NCBI RefSeq assembly: GCF_963576545.1
Contig: NC_083639.1
Span: 12,354,498-12,418,497 of the forward strand
Direction of reading: 5' to 3'
Length of the DNA stretch: 64,000 nucleotides
Source of the DNA: Limanda limanda
Taxonomy: Eukaryota > Chordata > Actinopteri > Pleuronectiformes > Pleuronectidae
Numbering within the stretch: position 1 is the first letter of the stretch; every line of letters begins with the position of its first letter. This document shows positions 55,374-64,000 of this stretch, in pieces. The notes below the pieces were generated by a model. It did not search any database. It worked only from the letters and a program-made list of their open reading frames with translations, and was not told the DNA's origin. The position numbers and the translations under genes were made by a program.

Positions 55374-58300
55374 CTGTAGACAGTAGGCAAAATCATATCT
55401 AACTCTGTGCTCTCTGGGTGTGTGTTTCTGCAAAGTAATATGTGTGTGTGTGTGTTACCTGGATGCGTAGCAACAGCTGTTTGTTGGCCATTTCCATCCT
55501 CTTGAAGTTGTTTTCCACCTCTCTGCTCCTATGCATATCCTTCTGCATGCGCTTGATGTACTCAACAGACGCCCGCAATATCGTGCCTTTGTTCCAGCGC
55601 ACATCACTATGCACACAGTAAACACAAACAATTTCTAAACGTAAGTAACTTTAAGTAACTGATTCGACTCAAACTATTTATCTAACTGAAAACATCAGCA
55701 AAGTAACTCACAGGTCATTGGTTTTGGGGATCATGGTGCCCAGCTCTTTGATACGATCATTGATGTTGAATCGCCTCCTCCTTTCAACTATAAAAGAGGA
55801 AAAACAACATCAGGGGTGGGGTAAAACAGGAAGTGACAAAGGTAAATACATTATAAAAGCAATAGTACAGAAGAATTAAAAGGCTTAAACAATAAGTTAA
55901 GGAAGGCAGATTGTGGCCTTTTGAACTACAACAGTCAATTTTCAAGTTTGTATATGATCAACACAGACATCAAGGTGTTAATTCTGAAGCTGATACTTAG
56001 GTTGGGCACAGTAGTTCCTAGAAAAGTACAGATTAGTGCATATATAGTAAAGGGCAAAAAGTGACAAACACAAACACACCCACACACCCATCCACACACA
56101 CACACACACACACACGGTCACAGGCAATTACACTTAAATGCCAGAACAGCAGAAATGACCAGGTTAACCATCCACCCACTAGTTGCACTATCAGCTAAAT
56201 CGGTGCAAGGATGTGTAAAACTGTTTTTGCAAGAGACAGATTATGGTGCCTGTGTGCATGTGAGTGTGCATGTGTGTGTGCATGTGCTGTGTGCACACAT
56301 TTCTAGGGATATGTATAGTGGTGGTGTGGGAAACAGAGAAAGGAGGTAGACACTTTGGGCATCGAGGCGGAAGGTGAGGAGACTTACTCAGATTGTGGTT
56401 GTCTTTTTTCTGTCTCTCCTTGGCCAATACTCGGGCTTCTGCAGCGTTGCGATAACAAAAAGCGATTAACTTATGGCTGCGACTCTGCAGCATCTCAACA
56501 GAAACAGCAGTTTTTCATCGATGTTTTTAAATACACTCAGTGAGAAACAGTCTTCAATATTACTTATACATGTAGAACATCGAAGTAGTTGTTACGGCAA
56601 TGTGGAAAACGTCGACTTTCTCACCTGTCAGTTCTCGTTTGACGGTCAGGTTGGCGGGACAGGAGTTACTGGTCATGGCAATGGCTGGCCCCTTCATCCC
56701 AGGACCCGTGTAAACATCCAGGTGACTGCTAGACAAAGGGAGCTAAGGCAAACAAACACACACACACACACAATAAATACACACACGTAGAAAACATTCT
56801 GCTCATGGATGTAAACTCTGTAATATAAGAAGGTTGAAAAATCATTCTATATGCCTTGATGCAACCAGGTTTGTCAGATGTTCAATGAGTTCAGCTTTAA
56901 TTCTACTTGGCCTTAAACCTTAAAAAACACCTCAGGAAGAATATAACCTAAGATGCCATCCTTTTCCAGGACGATGACACGTTGCACAGAATAAATTTGT
57001 GATTTTACCACGCTATAAGCAGAAGGAATTTTAAACTTAACACATTCTTTTAAAAAGTCATCAGGTTTCACTGGTGTTAAATCCAAACAATATTAAAGTC
57101 TTATATGGCTAGTACAGCTTTACACACACCTCGTTGAGCACCTTTATGGAGACAGTGTTCATGTTTAGTGTGCTGTAAGGAGCAGATAACAGGAGATAAT
57201 GCAATAATATCACACCTGAGAGTGGTGTGCCAAATACACAGCAATGATTGACTATCACACTCTCTATCTTATATCTCTTTATGGCTTTATTCTCTAATCT
57301 GCCTTCTCCAGCTCCTGGACACACACCTGTGCAAGAGGTCTCCCAACTCTTGCCCTTTAGACGTTGGGTAACAGCCGTGATATGGTTTTGTATGGACTCT
57401 TAAAACGACATGATTTCCTTTTAATTGTGTAGTTTAACGAGTGTGATGGACTTTTTATGCCCCCATCATCGGCCGTGTCGCACTCCCCCGAAGCGAGGGC
57501 AAATGTGACGCTGCTAATGAGGCCTGAAAGATAAAGAACTCAAAAGGAAAAGATACCTTATCTGCCAGCTACTGTGTGAGCTGTGAGATCAAACACCTTC
57601 GCAGACGAAACATACACACACACACACACACCTCTGCAGGTTGACGTCTGTATGTAAATTATATGATGTATTCAAATTCTAAAGATATGAAGAATGCACA
57701 GATGAAACATAAATATTCACTTAAAAGCAGGATATCATATTCTTTATACATTATATTATGGTTAAGAGCTGGATTTGAAAATAACTAGGAATGAACAGTA
57801 TATCCAATATAGATATCCTATGATGCAAGTAAAGCTTCCTATTACTTGTACGTTAAGCTGATTAAGTGAGCAAAGTCATTCTCAAATACTGTTAAAGTAT
57901 GCATCATGTTAAGTGACAACATACCATATTAAAATAATACAAAGCCTCACGATAACAAGCTTTTTTCAAATTGTCCACTGATGATAGAAGATTCAAAAAC
58001 ACATTCTTTGAAACAAACTATTCCCCAGCCTCCTCCTCCTTCTACACTGACCTCCCATGTCCTGGCAGGGAAGCCCGCCCCTCAACATTTAACTCAATTG
58101 AACAAGCAAGGGAATCAGTAAGGCTCAGTGTAACCATCCATCCATCCATACACACACACGCACGCACACACTGACACACATTTAAGAGTTGAACTGCTCA
58201 CTTGTGCCTGGTATTCAGTGGTGTTCCCAGCTCTTACTAAACTTTGAGATTCCAAGAATTCCATGAGGTTTGCCGCTTTAATCCGCATCAGGATTAGCAG

Positions 58301-61300
58301 GTGAGTTTTACTTACTGGTCTGTCAGTTGGGAATAAGGCTCTAAAGTCTGGTTTCCAGTGTGTTTGAACACAAAACACTGCTCCACATCAAACTTTACAA
58401 ATGTTCTGAAACAGCAGACCTATGACAGAGCTGTAGTTTTATCTCAGCTGAGCTATTGGGCCGGCACACAGATTACCCTATGGGTTGTTCAATCAGTGGG
58501 ATGTTAAACATGCACACACCAACAAACACACAAACACACATAGACATAGGCACGAACGTACGCACACGCACACACACAAACGCACACAGATTAAACCAAT
58601 CAATCAATCACAGAGGACATACAACCAGATAAAGCTACAGGAGGCTGCACCCCCCCCCCTCTCTTTTTGGATCAGACACACACAAACAAACACACAAACA
58701 TACATTATGCTCCACATCAACTCAAACTCTGGAAACATTCCTGATTCCCGTGCAGAAACACACATCCAGACAGAAATATGAAAGAGCTTTCAGACACTGA
58801 CCCTCCTCCACCCCGCCGCCCCTGCCATGGCTCATCTTATAATCAGAGACCTGAGGCTGGGAGTTAGAGCAGCCACTGCATCCGTCCAATTGTGGTTGAC
58901 TCCGAAACGAAAAACCTACCCCACAACGGCAATCAAAAGCTAAAGCAGTACGACAAACAAACAACTATCTTACCAGCTGAATCTGTTCTCCTTCAAAAAC
59001 TTCCACAATGGCATACGTCTTACTCATCTCCTTCATCCTCTACTCCTTTCCTCACTGGGCCGCCGGGCTCTTTCTTCTTCGCTCTCGGGCACCAGCAGCA
59101 CACAGAGCGCTCTCTGCCTCTGCCGCCCCTGTCCTAGGAGAATGACCTTAGCGGCACCGATCCTGTCTTTCTTCTACCTCTGCTCTCCACCAAACAAGAG
59201 TGAACTTTCCCCTAACTGGACTTTCAGCCTGTTTTCCCTTGGACAAATTGCACTCATCCCCCTTTCCCTCCTCCCTCCTTTGCCCCCCCCTCTATCCCCC
59301 CACCTCCTCTCCTCCTCCACCTCCCTCTCTGTCCGAAACGTCTCGTAAACAAGTTGAACTGTAACTGCCGGCTGTTTAATTGTTAATTTTCTGAGTTTAT
59401 TCCCTCAAACCCTAAGCACTGTGCAGTCCTTATCTAACATGACTTCCATCCACTTATCTAAACATGTCCAACATGGTTTAGGGCTGGGATGTTTAGGGTT
59501 TAAGTTAATTATATACTTTTACATGTTTGTATGTGTTGTGTGTATGGGCGAGTAAAGACATAACCTATCGCTTTATGTGGGGACATGCAAGGACAGTCTG
59601 ACAATCAAGACAGTAAGTTTAAAGCAAAATGATAACGGCTGGCTTACAACACTGAACATTTAGCCGGAAAAGTGAAAGAAAATTACATTAAATGTGTGAA
59701 GTCATATTAACCTCTAAGAAATGCATGTATATCATATATTATTCTGTAATTGTGTAAGTGATGTGTTTCTAATAAATACTACAATCAAATAAACAGTACA
59801 AAGCATGAAATGTCACTGTAATTACATACTTGACAAGTTAAAATTGCTGCTACAAAACAAAGTGAATCTTTCCTTCTGAAACTGTAAAAGGTATTGCCTC
59901 GCTGCACAAAGTGCTGATCACCTGCATATTCAAAGTTTGGCGAAGCTCGACTAAGTACGCTGAACCCCAAACTGGAGAATCAGTTGCAGATGCTGTTGCT
60001 GTTGTTACGAACAGGGCTGTTGTCCTGATAAACAACATCACTCACGTTGTGTCCCAGCCACGGCTGCTACAGCTGGTTGCCTGTTAATTCAACGTTTATT
60101 AATAATGAACTTATCACTTGTCTAAATCAACCAAATTCCACACTGCACTTCCTTTGGACCTTAACAATACACATGCCAAGTGTGAAGACGAAAGAAGAGC
60201 GATCCGCATATAGAAAGGCAGAAATAGATTTTTGGAATTATTAGACAAATAAAAGACAATAAAACTGAAGTGATTTTTAGAGTGCATCTCATGGTGTGTT
60301 TTCCCCTTCTGGTTTTAATTTACTTACTGTGTTGGGCATCTGGACAGGGTCAATGTATGCCTGAATATCATCGTAACTGGACTGCATGCTGATGATGTCA
60401 TCAATTACCTCATCCATCTGAAAAAAAGAGAGATAACCTATGTGGTTATGAAAACCTTAATGAACCATAATGTCTGACTTTAATACGGCACCGGATACAC
60501 TGCACTGAAAACACTGTCACTACTCCTGCATTTATGAAAGCATCTGAAACCTGATGGCATGCAGGCCTGCAGAGCAACTTGCCTTTAGGTGCAGGCACTC
60601 GAGAGAAACGATCACCTATTTGTCACTTAGGCTAGAAAGTAAAACAATTTTCTCTGAGTGACAGAAATAAGTGTGATCGAGTGCTGGAGTAGGAGAGATG
60701 GTCAAAGTCTACCGGGTGCAAAGGGCTTTGGGTTCTGCTGTTCCCCTGTCACTTGTTAAGCTTTAATTACTGTTGCAAAGTCATAATGAAGCGTTTAAAT
60801 TCCGATGATAGCCCACGTCAGTTAAAGCCTGTTAGTCAACACATTCATCTACACGCCAAGTGTGCGCACACATCAACACAACACATTAACACCAGTGCAT
60901 TTACAAGCGGCACTCCAGCCTACCGAGACCAATCAAATCATTATGATGCTTTCATAAAATGTGTGGAGATAATGTCAATTCCGGGGTAATATTCAAACCT
61001 CATAATTTTATATAGGAGTGTCATTAAGTCATATTTTAGGGATATTTGTTCAATTTGGTTCTTGTAAAATGCCCTTTATGACTTGACCAGGAGTTCATGT
61101 TTATTACGCCTAGGTCTAACCAGACACGCAGACGACTACCTCATTCTCGTGGCTGGAGCTGATGTTGAGCATGGCCATGGGGCTGTTGGGTGCACTGTTG
61201 CCAGTCAGGAGCTGCTCGGTGCGCATGTGTGGGGACTGGAGGGGAGGTGGGGCAGACGCGGACCCCCCTGTGGGTCCCATATTTGAGGGAGAAGTTGGTG

Positions 61301-64000
61301 GAATCAGGCCTGCGGCTGCGTGGACCGTCTGCAGACAGAGAGAGGGATAACAAGAGAGATGTGATGGAGTTAATGTGTAATATAGTACTGACATAGATAA
61401 ATGTAATGCATCACTGACCATATAAAGACAGAGCTGATTTAAAGGTGAGGTAAGCAATTTTAATCCAGTATTCTTTTTGTCAGCATTCTGCTAGTCACGG
61501 TCCGTTAGCTCTATGTTGTGTTTGGGCGCTGGAAGAAATCTGGTGTAAATACACCCTGGCTCAGTATTTGGGAAACAAAGAAAGCTAGATGACCTAAAAA
61601 GCACAACCCTGTTGCAGCCAATCCGCAACAAGGATATTTGTGCTTGTGCAGAGGACAGGATGGGGTGAAGGGTGGGAATGTTCACAAACATTATATGTTA
61701 ACGATACACTGATTCTCTGTATATCAATGTTTTCTCTGCCCTATACTACCCAGATAACATACAGCGCTACTACCGTAACAACTACTGTTAGACTGCAGGT
61801 CACCCAAAAAAGATATCGAAATAACGAAAGAGGGAAAGACCTGCAAGAACATCTGTGAGGATTTCAATGAGAGACCTCCAGGAGTTGGGAGAAAGGGTTA
61901 AAAGGGATGAAAAGGTAGAGGTAGATCTGTTTCTGTTTGTCAGGTGGATAACATTCATTTCTTTTGCTCACATGTGGTTCTGTGAAACAATAGGTCAGGA
62001 TTGTGTTGTCCCAGTTGCTAATGTTTGAATTGCTTACCCTACCTTTAATGAAAGACAAACTAGCAATAAACAGTAGAACATTGTCGGGTACCTGTTTGGT
62101 GGCCTGGGTTGTAGACAGATATTCTTTCAACTGTTGCCTCTGTGTGTGTCGGATGTGGTAGTCTGTGGGGTTCTCGAGGTGAGTCTGTACCTGTATGAAA
62201 GATGGACAGAAAAAGGCTGAAATCTATTTTTATTCCATTGATTGTGTACATCCAATCAATTGAACCCAATTCTTTATTGATCCTCTTGACGATTCCATGT
62301 TTTAATTATTTGGTGGGGACAAAGTAAACACAGGTTTTATATACTGGTACACCAAAAATGACAGACAGTTGTTAAAATACAGGTTAGTCCATTAGTTTAA
62401 AACTGACATGTAGACACAAAACAGAACAAATTCAGTATTCAGATGTACATTTCTTTATTCCCGTCACTGAACCCAGGATTGGAAAAGGACATAGTAGCAT
62501 TAAGTTGGTAGTAATGCCTACATGGGTAAAGCCAAAGTAAACCCTGTGGTGTGGCTACAAAAAGCAATGGGTTGGCCTCATTCCTTCACATCAAAGAGTA
62601 AAGCTCAGTAAGGAGAAGGGCTGCTCCCCATTGATACACGGGAAATATTCAACTCCTCAGCCCTACAAACCCCCAACCAGATTATATCCAATCAACAAGA
62701 AACGTTGCAGTTTCAACAAAGTCTTTTTACTTTGTTAGTGATTATATTTATTTTCCCAACAAATCTTGACACTCTGGATATGCTTGATTAGCAATCAGCT
62801 GTTTTGGCCGATAAGGCAGAAGAACAGCTATTAATCTGTCCGGCCCAGCTCTGTCAGGATAGATGAAGTCCAAAGAAACACAGCTCAGGAGGTATGACAG
62901 GCTGTGAGCCTGTTGGACAGACAGCTCACTTTATCTACAGCATGAAGGGACAGATACTGACAAAACACTTCGGTTCATTCTCAACATTCCAAACAAACAC
63001 CCACACACACATGCATGCAGAGTGAGCTGTCAATAGTTACTGGTGGATACAAACTGTAGATTTATGGTTCCAAAGAACATAAAGCGAGACACAGACAAGC
63101 ACATAATGGAGTTTTGCACACAGACATACACAACAAAAACACACAAAATAAAAGATAAGGACCCACGGATGTTCATGGGAATCAGGCGAAATGTCACTTT
63201 AGCTTTATCAGTCCCAGTCAGAGTCAGACTTACTACGTCACCCCTGTCTGTCCTATCACAAAACATGTCAAACCTCTCTTATCTCTGCTCCCTCTTCTGT
63301 CTCCCTACCTGCTGGCTGCTCCACCGCATTTTTCTCTCTTTGCCTTTTTCAAATCTGTGCTTGAATTTTCCCTGTGTGGCAGAGCTGCTAAGTGAAAGGA
63401 CACTGCATCCAAGTCTCTGCTGCACCCTGCTATCCTGTCTCAGTAACGTGTTAGTGGATTAACAGAAGTGCTGCAGCATCTTGTCCTTTTGAAACTCCTG
63501 TAGATCGTTTTCCCCCTCTTCGGCTAATCCCCTCACTACAATCTGCAAATCACTTTTTGTTGCAGTTGCATGTCAACCTGAAGTGAGTCAGAGAAATGTC
63601 ACTGCACTCCTTGTTTGGGGACCGGGTGTTCAGATCAAATCACAAATCTCTGCTAAAATGTTTGTTCTTTTTCTTGCCACAATAATTCCTTGTCAATAGA
63701 TTGTGTATAAGTTATGCATTGAAAAACCACTGCATTCACACACTAACCAGTAGTGCTAAATGTATTATCTCTGTGACAAAGTCAAATTTGTGATGGGCAT
63801 TTTTTACATTTCTTTGGCTCACTGTGCTGTTGGGTAGATAAGAAATAGATAAGAAATAATAAGACATTGATGATGAAAACCATCTGCTGTAACCCTACTG
63901 ACCTTGAGAACCTCCACAGGGACCTGCATGCTTTGGTAATGCTGTGGGGTGCTGATGGCCGGGGTGGGTGCAGGCGGCCCGGCCATGCGCTGCTGCATGT
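54801..64000 (-). CDS. tfeb: MiT/TFE bHLH-leucine zipper factor TFEB, nine exons (N-terminus beyond right edge)
   Basis: Nine exons on the - strand, 63,903-64,000 (cut by the edge), 62,092-62,190, 61,140-61,328, 60,328-60,417, 56,625-56,742, 56,388-56,438, 55,712-55,787, 55,459-55,606 and 54,801-55,373, join in phase to give about 479 residues. TFEB is a transcription factor that, when mTORC1 is inactive, enters the nucleus and activates lysosome and autophagy genes at CLEAR E-boxes. Visible parts are a Gln/Pro-rich start, [11 protein letters not shown] (the mTORC1/ERK site, Ser142 in human), an acidic DEVIDDIIS activation helix, TSNSCPANL (14-3-3 site, Ser211 in human), the basic [10 protein letters not shown], helix-loop-helix, leucine zipper, a Gln/His-rich segment and the C-terminal [31 protein letters not shown] and the GDIL end favour TFEB over MITF, TFE3 or TFEC. 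The neighbour mdfi agrees. The first exon with the Rag-binding start is outside. Confidence 0.95.
55459..55606 (-). CDS. tfeb: tfeb exon: loop, helix 2 and leucine zipper
   Basis: 148 nt with acceptor AG at 55,607-55,608 (gcatag) and donor GT at 55,457-55,458 (CAG|GTAACA). It encodes [20 protein letters not shown] (helix 2), then [20 protein letters not shown] and NKQLLLRIQ, the leucine-zipper heptads. It is strongly conserved in the whole MiT family. Confidence 0.97.
55712..55787 (-). CDS. tfeb: tfeb exon: basic region and helix 1
   Basis: 76 nt with acceptor AG at 55,788-55,789 (tatag) and donor GT at 55,710-55,711 (CT|GTGAGT). It completes Ile, then reads [20 protein letters not shown] and KTND. 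The arginine run is the DNA-binding basic region and also the nuclear-localisation signal known for the family. Confidence 0.97.
55788..56387 (-). other. tfeb: tfeb intron
   Basis: 600-nt intron between the exons ending DNHNL and beginning IERRRR. A CA-rich patch lies at 56,070-56,115. Nothing else is seen. Confidence 0.9.
56388..56438 (-). CDS. tfeb: tfeb exon: start of the basic region
   Basis: 51 nt with donor GT at 56,386-56,387 (CTGA|GTAAGT) and acceptor ending ctgcag at 56,439-56,444. It encodes [17 protein letters not shown] (first residue shared with the previous exon). The acceptor is followed directly by aag, so a NAGNAG choice is possible. The join [13 protein letters not shown] is two residues shorter than the human RELTDAESRALAKER as I remember it. 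Confidence 0.93.
   Translation of the reverse strand, partial: KPEYWPRRDRKKTTTI
56625..56742 (-). CDS. tfeb: tfeb exon: 14-3-3 binding site and linker
   Basis: 118 nt with acceptor AG at 56,743-56,744 (gccttag) and donor GT at 56,623-56,624 (ACAG|GTGAGA). It encodes [39 protein letters not shown]. The serine of SNSCP corresponds to human Ser211, the mTORC1 site that binds 14-3-3. The IxMTSxSCPxNLxVKRE block is conserved. Confidence 0.95.
56743..60327 (-). other. tfeb: Large tfeb intron with a candidate alternative first exon
   Basis: 3.6 kb. It contains CA patches (56,756-56,773, 57,610-57,630, 58,150-58,170 and 58,500-58,590), a C run at about 58,650-58,660, and a GC-richer stretch at about 58,970-59,140 with a short open exon (listed separately). 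The remaining open frames lack splice support. Confidence 0.85.
58974..59030 (-). promoter_or_regulatory. Candidate intronic alternative first exon of tfeb (or first exon of a nested gene)
   Basis: On the - strand an in-frame TAG is followed directly by agg and two ATGs opening [20 protein letters not shown] and L, ending exactly at a good donor (CTG|GTAAGA, GT at 58,972-58,973). The exon would end in phase 0, and the next tfeb exon at 56,742 starts in phase 0 with LPLSSS. A GC-rich stretch lies just upstream (59,050-59,140). If used, it would give a short TFEB without the Gln-rich part, the Ser142-like site or the activation helix. Alternatively, the YAIVE-like start resembles first exons of unrelated repeat-derived fish proteins. 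No transcript evidence is available here. Confidence 0.25.
60328..60417 (-). CDS. tfeb: tfeb exon: acidic activation helix
   Basis: 90 nt, phase 0 at both ends, acceptor ctttttttcag (cag at 60,418-60,420) and donor ACA|GTAAGT. It encodes [30 protein letters not shown]. The DDVIDxIIxLxS-like helix is the family's activation motif. YIxP.QMPNT is closest to TFEB. Confidence 0.96.
60418..61139 (-). other. tfeb: tfeb intron
   Basis: 722-nt intron, donor GAG|GTAGTC. Nothing else is recognised in it. Confidence 0.88.
61140..61328 (-). CDS. tfeb: tfeb exon: linker and [11 protein letters not shown] phospho-site
   Basis: 189 nt, phase 0 at both ends, acceptor tgtctgcag before ACG and donor GAG|GTAGTC. 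It encodes a Pro/Ser-rich linker then [20 protein letters not shown] and HENE. The NSPMAML serine is the conserved MiT-family site phosphorylated by mTORC1/ERK (Ser142 in human TFEB). Confidence 0.96.
61329..62091 (-). other. tfeb: tfeb intron largely filled by a MITE
   Basis: 763-nt intron of which about 611 nt (61,438-62,048) is a MITE. The remaining flanks are short. Confidence 0.88.
61438..62048. mobile_element. MITE with TTTAAAGGTGAGGTAAGCAA ends, inside a tfeb intron
   Basis: Left end tttaaaggtgaggtaagcaa (61,438) and right end aattgcttaccctaccttta (62,028) are inverted repeats with about one mismatch in 19. Flanks are ATT/ATG, so the target duplication is short or unresolved. No transposase is encoded. 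It is a non-autonomous DNA transposon. Confidence 0.8.
62092..62190 (-). CDS. tfeb: tfeb exon: conserved VQTHLENPT segment
   Basis: 99 nt, phase 0 at both ends, acceptor atacag and donor CAG|GTACCC. It encodes [33 protein letters not shown]. This matches the exon-2-type segment found throughout the MiT family (VQ.HLENPT.YH...). Several family isoforms join different first exons here. Confidence 0.96.
62191..63902 (-). other. tfeb: tfeb intron with a candidate alternative first exon
   Basis: 1.7-kb intron. Apart from short CA patches it holds a possible M-type first exon at 63,309-63,329 (listed separately). Nothing else is recognised. Confidence 0.85.
63309..63329 (-). promoter_or_regulatory. 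Candidate MITF-M-like short alternative first exon of tfeb
   Basis: On the - strand ATG CGG TGG AGC AGC CAG CAG ends at a donor GTAGGG (GT at 63,307-63,308). It is phase 0 like the following tfeb exon (VQTHLENPT), and placed where MITF has its melanocyte-specific first exon. The product would start [12 protein letters not shown]. The match is to layout only, not to the MITF-M sequence, and a seven-codon frame with a donor can arise by chance. Confidence 0.15.
63903..64000 (-). CDS. tfeb: tfeb exon cut by the right edge: Gln/Pro N-terminal segment
   Basis: Partial exon with donor AAG|GTCAGT (GT at 63,901-63,902). The first complete codons give [20 protein letters not shown], then [12 protein letters not shown]. 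This corresponds to the human TFEB stretch after its poly-Gln, ending EVLK just before VQ.YLENPT. The glutamine tract itself and the N-terminal Rag-binding residues lie outside the window. Confidence 0.95.

Noticed and set aside
58115..58378. Open frame on the - strand within a tfeb intron ([17 protein letters not shown])
   Set aside because: Considered as another alternative tfeb exon; a GTAAGT donor lies nearby at 58,310-58,315, but the frames do not combine into one plausible exon and the tail is a CA array.
54801..64000. mitf, tfe3 or tfec instead of tfeb
   Set aside because: [16 protein letters not shown], the NDLDVRWNKG loop and the C-terminal GDIL are TFEB-like; MITF has NDPDMRWNKG and a different C-terminus, and TFEC lacks the long N-terminal region.

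Overview
The window looks like a gene-poor vertebrate locus, almost certainly from a teleost fish. It holds two split genes with GT-AG introns, very many long (CA)n/(TG)n, (GA)n and (CT)n arrays, and several decayed transposon families of kinds I recognise from fish genomes. No bacterial-style genes, operons, rRNA operons or CRISPR arrays are present. The species cannot be named from the sequence alone.

Left end (1-7.7 kb): the last two coding exons of a + strand MyoD-family-inhibitor gene, called mdfi rather than mdfic from its I-mfa domain. They are followed by a long presumed 3' UTR or downstream region that carries a MITE. The 5' exons lie outside the window or were not found.

Middle (7.7-54 kb): about 46 kb of intergenic DNA in which I could support no protein-coding gene. 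It holds (i) a 1.3-kb hAT-type element at 16.8-18.1 kb with a broken transposase remnant and an embedded piece of the 3' end of 18S rRNA; (ii) a 2.7-kb composite repeat block at 19.25-21.95 kb with three tandem arrays, a palindrome centred on a TATA-like box, and CpG-rich, ETS-like and YY1-like sequence, possibly a retroelement LTR; (iii) two copies of one tRNA-like SINE family in opposite orientation (22.7-22.9 and 25.35-25.6 kb); (iv) other fish repeats at 16.1, 35.2, 38.7 and 46.1 kb; (v) several low-complexity-free, homeodomain-motif-rich stretches that may be conserved non-coding elements (26.8, 30.9, 32.3-32.7, 43.1 and 44.6 kb).

Right end (54.2-64 kb): nine coding exons of a - strand MiT/TFE transcription factor, called tfeb, entering from the right edge and running to a stop codon at 54,801. 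All eight internal junctions join in phase and give about 479 residues, including the conserved phosphoserine motif, the 14-3-3 site, the bHLH-leucine zipper and the serine-rich C-terminus. Two intronic short open exons with good donors, both phase-compatible with the next tfeb exon, are candidate alternative first exons.

The two genes are convergent. From general knowledge, MDFI and TFEB are neighbours in tetrapods too (and MDFIC and TFEC are their paralogous pair), so the linkage supports both gene calls. They are not known to act in one pathway: MDFI restrains MyoD-type bHLH factors and related proteins, while TFEB drives lysosome and autophagy genes.
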